Below are positions 11,263 to 21,500 of a DNA stretch of 64,000 nucleotides, piece by piece. Source of the DNA: Hordeum vulgare subsp. vulgare. Lineage: Eukaryota > Streptophyta > Magnoliopsida > Poales > Poaceae. Both the position numbers and the translations under genes were made by a program. The stretch lies in the NCBI RefSeq assembly GCF_904849725.1, contig NC_058520.1:322597186-322661185 (forward strand), in the 5' to 3' direction. How positions within the stretch are numbered: position 1 is the first letter of the stretch; every line of letters begins with the position of its first letter. The notes under the pieces were generated by a model. The model was not told the DNA's origin and did no database searches. It worked only from the letters and a program-made list of their open reading frames with translations.

Positions 11263-11394
11263 TTAGTAGATTTAGTAGGTAGTTTCTGTTAGTTAATTAG
11301 TAGATTTAGTAGGTAGTTTAGTGGTAGATTAGTAGTTAATTAGTAGTTTTAGTGGTAGATTCTGTTAGTTAATTAGTAGATTTAGTAGAAGAAA
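11262..11394 (+). repeat. TTAGTAGATTTAGTAGG tandem repeat
   Basis: Irregular tandem copies of a unit around TTAGTAGATTTAGTAGG with interspersed CTGTTAGTTAATTAG. It continues the intron's repeat-rich character. Confidence 0.7.
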
Positions 11395-11840
11395 AGAAGA
11401 AGAAAAGAAGAAGAGAAGAAGAAGAGAAGAAGAGAAGAAATAGGCAAAATGGGCTAATTAACCCAACAATGACATAACCTGAAAAGTAGTATAGGTAACC
11501 TGGAAAGTCCTCTGGACCAAAAGGGCAACTTCTGGACCTGCTTAATAGAAAGAATATGAAGAAGAAGAAGAGGAGGAGGAGGAGAAGAGGAGGAGGAGGA
11601 GAAGAGGAGAAGAGGAGGAGGAGAAGAAGAAGAAGAAGAAGAAGAAGAAGAAGAGGAGGAGGAGGAGGAGACAAAAATAAGAAGGAGAAGAAGAAAAGAA
11701 GTAGTATAGGACAATGACATAACCCAGTTCATTAATATTATATACTTAGCTTGTTTTCCTCTAAAATGGGATAATTAGCCCATTTAGCTCAAAAAAGACA
11801 TAATTAGGTAATTTAGCTCCAACATAATTAGGTAATTGTT
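11395..11840 (+). repeat. Diverged satellite-unit pieces in the 5' intron
   Basis: Two blocks match the 400-bp unit of the main array. At 11430-11472 there is AGAAGAAATAGGCAAAAT joined directly to TTAACCCAACAATGACATAA. At 11734-11837 there is ATTATATACTTAGCTTG followed by TAATTAGCCCATTTAGCTC and AGACATAATTAGGTAATTT. Between them are non-unit sequence and a GAGG/GAA tract (11560-11700). The long pyrimidine arm and the GGCCAAGGACC core are absent, so these pieces cannot fold as array units do. Confidence 0.75.
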
Positions 11841-11991
11841 GTACGAGCTCCGCCCCTGCATTCGTGGGTCAGTACAAATTTCATCTCCTCCCCGCCCCTT
11901 CATTTACTGTGGCTCGGCTTCCGGATGCAACTTTCTAGATTTAGGTAATTCAATTAATTTATCAGTATGCGTGACCAGTATGCGTCTCCCG

Positions 11992-12055
11992 TTCGAAAGG
12001 GTGACATCTATAAATATGCATGTCTTTGCATATTTATAACCGCCATCCTTTCGAA
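11992..12055. repeat. Inverted repeat, 29-base arms, 6-base loop
   Basis: Arms 11992-12020 and 12027-12055 pair (TTCGAAAGG...ATAAATATGCA with its inverse) around the loop TGTCTT, with a few mismatches in the middle. It lies about 370 bases upstream of the transposase start. Confidence 0.85.
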
Positions 12056-12079
12056 TTGTCCAACATTATCCATGGACAG

Positions 12080-12295
12080 CCCGAGTATGTGTAGATTGGG
12101 TTCGTTTTCCCGTATGCTGTGCTCTGGATCCGATGCGGAATTTCGTCAGTGCCTCCCTGTTGTTCTCCGGATGCACATCCTCTCTGTTTATTGCGGAGAC
12201 GTGTATCAGGAGAACAGTAGGGAGGTGCTGCCGAAGTTTTGCGTTGGATCCGGAGCAGAGCATGGGAAAACGAACCCTATCTACACATACTCGGG
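12080..12295. repeat. Large foldback, arms of about 100 bases
   Basis: The left arm begins CCCGAGTATGTGTAGAT at 12080 and the right arm ends ATCTACACATACTCGGG at 12295. The arms pair nearly throughout, for example GGGTTCGTTTTCCC with GGGAAAACGAACCC, and leave a short loop around 12180-12196. An RNA of this region would be a long hairpin. It ends about 130 bases before the transposase ATG. Confidence 0.9.
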
Positions 12296-12422
12296 TGGGA
12301 TTAGGACCTATCTTTACCTATTAGCGTGTAGGTTGCCTGGACATAATAAAAATGGCGAAAGATGAATATAAATGCTAAATTATATATAAATATATTTCTT
12401 CTGTCTTTAGTAGCTACGCAAG

Positions 12423-14314
12423 ATGAGTGATCGTGCGTGGATGTATACCGGTCACCCTAGTCAGAAAGAGATGACGAAAGAATGGTTTTTAAAAACAAAG
12501 GAATTTGTGAAAGCCGCATTCGCAAATGGCCAGGAAAGAAACTATTGCCCCTGTCTTGGATGCGACAACTATAAAAAGACGACAGAGGCTGTAATGATTA
12601 AACACCTGCAGAGGAGGGGTTTTAAGCCTAATTATACGGTGTGGACATTTCATGGTGAGTCTATACAATGCACAAGAGCTGAGGTGGTCCGTCGTCGCAC
12701 GGACGAGCATGGTACTGGGATCGAAGACATGGTGCAAGACTTTGATGATGCTCGGGACTCGGAAGATGAGATGGAGGAATCTGCAAAGGCCTTTTATGAA
12801 ATGTTGGAGTCTTCAAAACATCCTCTCCATGAGCACACCGAGCTCTGTCAGCTGGATGCAATTGCACAAGTAATGGCTCTGAAGGCTCAGTTCAACTTGG
12901 GAAGAGAATGCTACGACGCGATGATGACACTATTTGGACGTTTCCTACCCAAAGGCCATGTCATGCCTGCAAACCTGTACCAGTCGGACAAAATACTTCG
13001 TGTACTTAAGATGCCCTATGAGAAGATAGATGCATGTGAGAAAGGATGTGTCTTATTTAGGAAGGAGTATGCACACTTGGACTATTGTCCCAATTGCGAG
13101 TCTTGCAGGTATCTTGTGGTAGATAACGGTATGGGTGAGAAGAGGCAGACCAAAATCGCAGTTAGTGTTCTTCGGTATATGCCAATCGTACCAAGACTTC
13201 AACGTCTTTTCATGGCCGAAGAGACAGCCAGACAGATGACATGGCACAAATTGGGCAAAAGAACCGAACTAGATGCGGATGGGAATAAGATGATGGTACA
13301 CACATCGGATGGGGAAGCGTGGAAACATTTCAATGGATTGCATCAGGATAAAGCGGCAGATCCAAGGAATCCTCGAGTCTGCGCCGCCACGGATGGGTTT
13401 AATCCCTTCGGCATGACGGCAACCCAATACAGTTGTTGGCCTGTATTTGTCATTCCACTGAATCTCCCCCCCCCGGGCAGATTATGCAAAGAAAGAACAT
13501 ATTTCTGACGTTGATAATTCCAGGGCCCAATTATCCGGGGAAGAATATGAATGTGTACCTGCAACCTCTTAAGGATGAATTGGAAGAAGCTTGGGAAAAT
13601 GGGGTCAAGACATACGATGCCGCTAGAAAAGAAAACTTCAAAATGCATGTGTGGTACATGTACTCTATGCATGACTTGCCAGCGTATGCGCTATTCTCTG
13701 GATGGTGTATGCATGGAAGGTTCCCGTGCCCCCAATGCAAGGCAGCTCTTCAGTTTCATTGGTTGAACGAGGGTCGGAAGTATTCTTGCTTTGACTTGCA
13801 TAGACAGTTCCTGGATCCTGACCATCAGTTCAGAAAAGACAAGAAGAACTTTACCAAAGGTAAAGTTGTCAAAAACTTGGCACCACATGCGTTCACAGGC
13901 CAACAGATCCTGGATCAGTTAAACGCCCTCGAGCCTGATCCAGAGCGTCTAGGGTATTTCAAGGGGTATAATTCAAAACATGCTTGGACTCACAAGCCAT
14001 GCTTCTGGGATCTGCCTTACTTCAAAGACCTCCTTCTTCCACACAATATCGACATGATGCACACTGAAAAGAATATCGGAGAGGCTATTTTTGGTACATT
14101 GTTCGACATAGATGGGAAGACAAAGGATAATATTAAGGCTAGAGTCGATCAAGAGACACTATGTCATAGACCGTTACAAAACATGCGAGAAGGCAAAGGA
14201 AAGCAGAAGTGGTCGAAGCCAAAGGCCTGGTTCAATCTTGGAAGGCCAGCTAGAGTCGATCAATTTTTTTATGCTGAACTAATTTCTTTTAATCTTTATC
14301 ATGGCAGGTGTTGA
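12423..14314 (+). pseudogene. CACTA transposase, TNP2 type, frameshifted and 3'-truncated
   Basis: The ATG at 12423 follows a splice-acceptor-like TTTAG by twelve bases. Residues about 4-78 form the N-terminal transposase-associated domain (WMYTGHPS, then CPCLGC, then HLQRRGF). From about residue 195 the Transposase_21 region starts (MPYEKIDACEKGC, then YCPNCESCRY). TDGFNPFGM and PHNIDMMHTEKNI are the conserved stretches that carry likely catalytic acidic residues. The frame breaks at a run of nine Cs (13466-13474) and continues one frame over from 13482 to 14314. After KPKAWFNLGRPAR the family's C-terminal part is missing, and AT-rich intron-like sequence follows from about 14252. The normal protein would cut and join the CACTA ends in the nucleus. 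This copy should be inactive. Confidence 0.9.
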
Positions 14315-14317
14315 AAG

Positions 14318-15587
14318 ATGGTGGGCGCGGGTCCAGATCGCTCGACGGGTTCTTCCCAGGCACCCCACACGAGGGGTGGTACTTCCATTCCACCCCTATC
14401 TCTCCGTAGAGCCTTGGCAGACAGTCTTTCGACACCAGCCGTGGGTTCTTCTTCATCGGCGGCATTGCCCGCTGGGAGAGGTGCTGGTCGGGTAGGTAAG
14501 AAGGGGAAGGGTACAGGGAGAGGTGGTGGCCGCGGAAGATCCAGGAGGACTGTTGAGCCGTCCTCTCCACCACCACCAGCTCATTCACCCGAGCATAGGA
14601 CTAGTATGGTCGACCCGTTTGCGGAGGAGGCTACGGGGACTCCGGTCCAGGAGCCTGGTGTTCACGGGCATTCGTCCCATGAGACTCCGGTCCAGGAGCA
14701 TCCTCGGGTCGAGGTGCACTCGGCCCAGGAGCAGCCGGAGGAGACTACGGTTCCGGAGGCTTCACCCGACGTGGAGAGGTCCGGATGGGAGCCTTGGCCG
14801 GATCGTACTGAGTTGCCGGATTGGACCGAGGGTCCGGGTGGCTCAGGGGGCGGGGATGGCGGGGATGAGCTTACGGATAGCGAGGGCGATGTGCAGGTGG
14901 ACGGGGCCCCGGCTACCGTGTACAAGCGTGGTAGTACACATCTCCCGGTCGAGCAACTGTCGTGAGATAACGCGTCGTCCACGGCCAGTCGAACTTGCCA
15001 TCGAGGTTAGTTGTACGGACTAAGAACACTTTCATCCATTTCATTATGTGTGTCACCATAGATCATTACTGTGGTAACGAGGAATGGTTTTTCAGGCTGC
15101 TCTTCAGAAAGAGAGAGCGGCAAACTAGGCTGCTCTTGAGAAAGAGAGATTGGCAAGCCAGGCTGCTCTTCAGGCTGCTCTTGATGAGAGGGACCAGAGC
15201 ACGGCACGATTGCTTGAGGAGGAGAGGGCCTGGAATGAGGCGGGTCAACGGGCCCTGTACGAGCTTTTTGTTGTATGTTTTTTTTCACATTAGCCAAATC
15301 ATGTGTGTAATGTCTGTTTCAATACTAACTAATACGACCAACTCTTCAGGGTCTGTGCGAGAAGAGCGGTCAAGTCCCTCCGCCGATGCCCGTCTTCTCT
15401 TCGATTGGCACGGTGAGTTTCATTATAAACTAGTATTAATAATTGAGTGTCATCATGCTAACTGAGACATTGCAAAATATCTTTTCTGCAGAATAACTCC
15501 CGAGCGGCATCGCATGACCCTTCTCCAGGGCAACCGTCTCCAAACGAAGCCGGCGCGAGCAACCGTGGTGTTTCTCCTCCTTCATGA
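14318..15587 (+). pseudogene. Second CACTA gene, N- and C-terminal parts, core deleted
   Basis: The first part (14318-14965) reads 215 residues: Ser/Gly/Arg-rich, then Pro- and Glu-rich with repeats of TPVQE, ending VYKRGSTHLPVEQ before a stop. Such a low-complexity N-terminus precedes the DNA-binding core in CACTA second genes. Three downstream exons fit in phase: 15096-15272 (coiled coil with AALEKERLASQAAL), 15350-15412 (CEKSGQVPPPMPVFSSIGT) and 15492-15587 (ending ASNRGVSPPS, stop TGA at 15585). Introns 15006-15095, 15273-15349 and 15413-15491 have GT/AG ends. The core domain normally between the first part and the coiled coil is absent. A TAG at 15126-15128 replaces a likely Gln codon. 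The family protein binds subterminal repeats; this copy cannot be complete. Confidence 0.7.
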
Positions 15588-18500
15588 CCACTACGGTAAG
15601 TTTCTCCTCCAAACTTAGCTTGTTTTCCTCTAAAATGAGATAATTAGCCAATTTAGCTCCAAGAAGACATAATTAGGTAATTTAGCTCGAAAAAGACATA
15701 ATTAGGTAATTTAGCTCAAAAAAAACATAAAGAGGCGGAGGAGGAGGAGAAGGCCAAGGACCTTCTATCCTTCTCCTCCTCCTCCTTCTCCTCCTCATCC
15801 TCCTTCTTCTTGATTTCTTCTTCTTCTCCTCCTCCTCCTCTTTCTTCTCCTCTTTCATATTATCCTTGCTTTAATTAACCCAACAATGACATAATTAGCC
15901 CATTTAGCTCCAAAATACCATAATAAGCTCAAAATGGCACAAGAACCTTGGTTAGCTCATGAATATTATATACTTAGCTTGTTTTTCTCTAAAATGACAT
16001 AATTAGCCCATTTAACTCAAAAAAGATATAATTAGGTAATTTAGCTCCAACACGAGGAGAAGAGGAGAAGAAATAGGCAAAATGAAAAGAAAGAAGAAGA
16101 AGAGATGAAGAAGAAGAGAAGAAGGAGGAGGAGGAGGAGGAGGAGGAGGAGGACGAGGAGGAGGAGAAGGCCAAGGACCTTCTATCCTTCTCCTCCTCCT
16201 CCTTCTCCTCCTCCTCCTCCTTCTTCTTGATTTCTTCTTCTTCTCCTCCTCCTCCTCTTTGTTCTACTATTTCATATTATCCTTTCATTAATTAACCCAA
16301 CAATGACATAATTAGCCCATTTAGCTCCAAAATACCATAATAAGCTCAAAATGGCATAAGAACCTTGGTTAGCTCATGAATATTATATACTTAGCTTGTT
16401 TTCCTCTAAAATGACATAATTGGAATATTTAGCTCAAAAAAGACATAATTAGGAAATTTAGCTCCAACAAGAGGAAAAGAGGAGAAGAAATAGGCAAAAT
16501 GAAAAGAAAGAAGAAGAAGAGATGAAGAAGAAGAGAAGAAGGAGGAGGAGGAGGAGGAGGAGAAGGCCAAGGACCTTCTATCCTTCTCCTCCTCCTCCTT
16601 CTCCTCCTCCTCCTCCTTCTTCTTGATTTCTTCTTCTTCTCCTCCTCCACCTGTTTCTGCTCCTCTTTCATATTATCCTTGCTTTAATTAACCCAACAAT
16701 GACATAATTAGCCCATTTAGCTCCAAAATACCATAATAAGCTCAAAATGGCACAAGAACCTTCGTTAGCTCATGAATATTATATACTTAGCTTGTTTTTC
16801 TCTAAAATGACATAATTAGCCCATTTAGCTCAAAAAAGACATAATTAGGTAATTTAGCTCCAACACGAGGAGAAGAGGAGAAGAAATAGGCAAAATGAAA
16901 AGAAAGAAGAAGAAGAGATGAAGAAGAAGAGAAGAAGGAGGAGGAGGAGGAGGAGGAGGAGGAGGAGGAGGACGAGGAGGAGGAGAAGGCCAAGGACCTT
17001 CTATCCTTCTCCTCCTCCTCCTTCTCCTCCTCCTCCTCCTCCTTCTTGATTTCTTCTTCTTCTCCTCCTCCTCCTCTTTCTTCTCCTATTTCATATTATC
17101 CTTGCTTTAATTAACCCAACAATGACATAATTAGCCCATTTAGCTCCAAAATACCATAATAAGCTCAAAATGGCATAAGAACCTTGGTTAGCTCATGAAT
17201 ATTATATACTTAGCTTGTTTTCCTCTAAAATGACATAATTGGAATATTTAGCTCAAAAAAGACATAATTAGGTAATTTAGCTCCAACAAGAGGAGAAGAG
17301 GAGAAGAAATAGGCAAAATGAAAAGAAAGAAGAAGAAGAGATGAAGAAGAAGAGAAGAAGGAGGAGGAGTAGGAGGAGGAGCAGGAGGAGGAGAAGGCCA
17401 AGGACCTTCTATCCTTCTCCTCCTTCTCCTTCTCCTCCCCCTCCTCCTTCTTCTTGATTTCTTCTTCTTCTCCTCCTCCTCCTCTTTCTTCTCCTCTTTC
17501 ATATTATCCTTGCTTTAATTAACCCAACAATGACATAATTAGCCCATTTAGCTCCAAAATACCATAATAAGCTCAAAATGGCATAAGAACCTTGGTTAGC
17601 TCATGAATATTATATACTTAGCTTGTTTTTCTCTAAAATGACATAATTAGCCCATTTAGCTCAAAAAAGACATAATTAGGTAATTTAGCTCCAACAAGAG
17701 GAGAAGAGGAGAAGAAATAGGCAAAATGAAAAGAAAGAAGAAGAAGAGATGAAGAAGAAGAGAAGAAGGAGGAGGAGGAGGAGGAGCAGGCCAAGGACCT
17801 TCTATCCTTCTCCTCCTCCTCCTCCTCCTCCTTCTTGATTTCTTGTTCTTCTCCTCCTCCTCCTCCTCTTTCTTCTCCTCTTTCATATTATCCTAGCTTT
17901 AATTAACCCAACAATGACATAATTAGCCCATTTAGCTCCAAAATACCATAATAAGCTCAAAATGGCATAAGAACCTTGGTTAGCTCATGAATATTATATA
18001 CTTGGCTTGTTTTTCTCTAAAATGACATAATTAGCCCATTTAGCTCAAAAAAGACATAATTAGGTAATTTATCTCCAACAAGATGAGAAGAGGAGAAGAA
18101 ATAGGCAAAATGAAAAGAAAGAAGAAGAAGAGATGAAGAAGAAGAGAAGAAGGAGGAGGAGGAGGAGGAGGAGGAGGAGGAGAAGGCCAAGGACCTTCTA
18201 TCCTTCTCCTCCTCCTCCTTCTCCTCCTCCTCCTCCTTCTTCTTGATTTCTTCTTCTTCTCCTCCTCCTCCTGTTTCTGCTCCTCTTTCATATTATCCTT
18301 GCTTTAATTAACCCAACAATGACATAATTAGCCCATTTAGCTCCAAAATACCATAATAAGCTCAAAATGGCACAAGAACCTTGGTTAGCTCATGAATATT
18401 ATATACTTAGCTTGTTTTTCTCTAAAATGACATAATTAGCCCATTTAGCTCAAAAAAGACATAATTAGGTAATTTATCTCCAACACGAGGAGAAGAGGAG

Positions 18501-21500
18501 AAGAAATAGGCAAAATGAAAAGAAAGAAGAAGAAGAGATGAAGAAGAAGAGAAGAAGGAGGAGGAGGAGGAGGAGGAGGAGGAGGACGAGGAGGAGGAGA
18601 AGGCCAAGGACCTTCTATCCTTCTCCTCCTCCTCCTTCTCCTCCTCCTCCTCCTCCTTCTTGATTTCTTCTTCTTCTCCTCCTCCTCCTCTTTCTTCTCC
18701 TATTTCATATTATCCTTGCTTTAATTAACCCAACAATGACATAATTAGCCCATTTAGCTCCAAAATACCATAATAAGCTCAAAATGGCATAAGAACCTTG
18801 GTTAGCTCATGAATATTATATACTTAGCTTGTTTTCCTCTAAAATGACATAATTGGAATATTTAGCTCAAAAAAGACATAATTAGGTAATTTAGCTCCAA
18901 CAAGAGGAGAAGAGGAGAAGAAATAGGCAAAATGAAAAGAAAGAAGAAGAAGAGATGAAGAAGAAGAGAAGAAGGAGGAGGAGGAGGAGGAGGAGAAGGC
19001 CAAGGACCTTCTATCCTTCTCCTCCTCCTCCTTCTCCTCCCCCTCCTCCTTCTTCTTGATTTCTTCTTCTTCTCCTCCTCCTCCTCTTTCTTCTCCTCTT
19101 TCATATTATCCTTGCTTTAATTAACCCAACAATGACATAATTAGCCCATTTAGCTCCAAAATACCATAATAAGCTGAAAATGATATAAGAACCTTGGTTA
19201 GCTCATGAATATTATATACTTAGCTTGTTTTTCTCTAAAATGACATAATTAGCCCATTTAGCTCAAAAAAGACATAATTAGGTAATTTAGCTCCAACAAG
19301 AGGAGAAGAGGAGAAGAAATAGGCAAAATGAAAAGAAAGAAGAAGAAGAGATGAAGAAGAAGAGAAGAAGGAGGAGGAGGAGGAGGAGCAGGCCAAGGAC
19401 CTTCTATCCTTCTCCTCCTCCTCCTCCTCCTTCTTGATTTCTTGTTCTTCTCCTCCTCCTCCTCCTCTTTCTTCTCCTCTTTCATATTATCCTTGCTTTA
19501 ATTAACCCAACAATGACATAATTAGCCCATTTAGCTCCAAAATACCATAATAAGCTCAAAATGGCATAAGAACCTTGGTTAGCTCATGAATATTATATAC
19601 TTGGCTTGTTTTTCTCTAAAATGACATAATTAGCCCATTTAGCTCAAAAAAGACATAATTAGGTAATTTATCTCCAACAAGAGGAGAAGAGGAGAAGAAA
19701 TAGGCAAAATGAAAAGAAAGAAGAAGAAGAGATGAAGAAGAAGAGAAGAAGGAGGAGGAGGAGGAGGAGGAGGAGAAGGCCAAGGACCTTCTATCCTTCT
19801 CCTCCTCCTCCTTCTCCTCCTCCTCCTCCTTCTTCTTGATTTCTTCTTCTTCTCCTCCACCTCCTCTTTATTTTCCTCTTTCATATTATCCTTGCTTTAA
19901 TTAACCCAACAATGACATAATTAGCCGATTTAGCTCCAAAATACCATAATAAGCTCAAAATGGCATAAGAACCTTGGTTAGCTATGAATATTATATACTT
20001 AGCTTGTTTTTCTCTAAAATGACATAATTAGCCCATTTAGCTCAAAAAAGACATAATTAGGTAATTTATCTCCAACAAGATGAGAAGAGGAGAAGAAATA
20101 GGCAAAATGAAAAGAAAGAAGAAGAAGAGATGAAGAAGAAGAGAAGAAGGAGGAGGAGGAGGAGGAGGAGGAGGAGGAGGAGAAGGCCAAGGACCTTCTA
20201 TCCTTCTCCTCCTCCTCCTTCTCCTCCTCCTCCTCCTTCTTGATTTCTTCTTCTTCTCCTCCTCCTCCTGTTTCTGCTCCTCTTTCATATTATCCTTGCT
20301 TTAATTAACCCAACAATGACATAATTAGCCCATTTAGCTCCAAAATACCATAATAAGCTCAAAATGGCACAAGAACCTTGGTTAGCTCATGAATATTATA
20401 TACTTAGCTTGTTTTTCTCTAAAATGACATAATTAGCCCATTTAGCTCAAAAAAGACATAATTAGGTAATTTATCTCCAACACGAGGAGAAGAGGAGAAG
20501 AAATAGGCAAAATGAAAAGAAAGAAGAAGAAGAGATGAAGAAGAAGAGAAGAAGGAGGAGGAGGAGGAGGAGGAGAAGGCCAAGGACCTTCTATCCTTCT
20601 CCTCCTCCTCCTTCTCCTCCCCCTCCTCCTTCTTCTTGATTTCTTCTTCTTCTCCTCCTCCTCCTCTTTCTTCTCCTCTTTCATATTATCCTTGCTTTAA
20701 TTAACCCAACAATGACATAATTAGCCCATTTAGCTCCAAAATACCATAATAAGCTCAAAATGGCATAAGAACCTTGGTTAGCTCATGAATATTATATACT
20801 TGGCTTGTTTTTCTCTAAAATGACATAATTAGCCCATTTAGCTCAAAAAAGACATAATTAGGTAATTTATCTCCAACAAGAGGAGAAGAGGAGAAGAAAT
20901 AGGCAAAATGAAAAGAAAGAAGAAGAAGAGATGAAGAAGAAGAGAAGAAGGAGGAGGAGGAGGAGGAGGAGAAGGCCAAGGACCTTCTATCCTTCTCCTC
21001 CTCCTCCTTCTCCTCCTCCTCCTCCTTCTTCTTGATTTCTTCTTCTTCTCCTCCACCTCCTCTTTATTTTCCTCTTTCATATTATCCTTGCTTTAATTAA
21101 CCCAACAATGACATAATTAGCCGATTTAGCTCCAAAATACCATAATAAGCTCAAAATGGCATAAGAACCTTGGTTAGCTATGAATATTATATACTTAGCT
21201 TGTTTTTCTCTAAAATGACATAATTAGCCCATTTAGCTCAAAAAAGACATAATTAGGTAATTTATCTCCAACAAGATGAGAAGAGGAGAAGAAATAGGCA
21301 AAATGAAAAGAAAGAAGAAGAAGAGATGAAGAAGAAGAGAAGAAGGAGGAGGAGGAGGAGGAGGAGGAGGAGGAGGAGAAGGCCAAGGACCTTCTATCCT
21401 TCTCCTCCTCCTCCTTCTCCTCCTCCTCCTCCTTCTTCTTGATTTCTTCTTCTTCTCCTCCTCCTCCTGTTTCTGCTCCTCTTTCATATTATCCTTGCTT

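Larger units (their letters stand above)
10729..12410 (+). other. Putative 5' UTR intron of the CACTA transposase
   Basis: It begins GTAAGT at 10729 and ends CTGTCTTTAG at 12410, twelve bases before the transposase ATG at 12423. It contains four kinds of simple or tandem repeat, fragments of the 400-bp satellite unit (11430-11840), and two inverted repeats (11992-12055 and 12080-12295). The splice sites are inferred from sequence only. Confidence 0.5.

Noticed and set aside
10965..11732. Leu/Phe/Ser-rich minus-strand frames
   Set aside because: They are translations of GAA/GAG repeats in the 5' intron.
12066..12365. Frames on both strands with similar peptides (MLCSGS...)
   Set aside because: The similarity between strands is caused by the inverted repeat 12080-12295, not by coding.
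14523..15023. 166-residue Arg-rich frame overlapping the second CACTA gene
   Set aside because: It is an alternative frame of the same GC-rich exon. The 14318 frame has the family-like composition and a better start.
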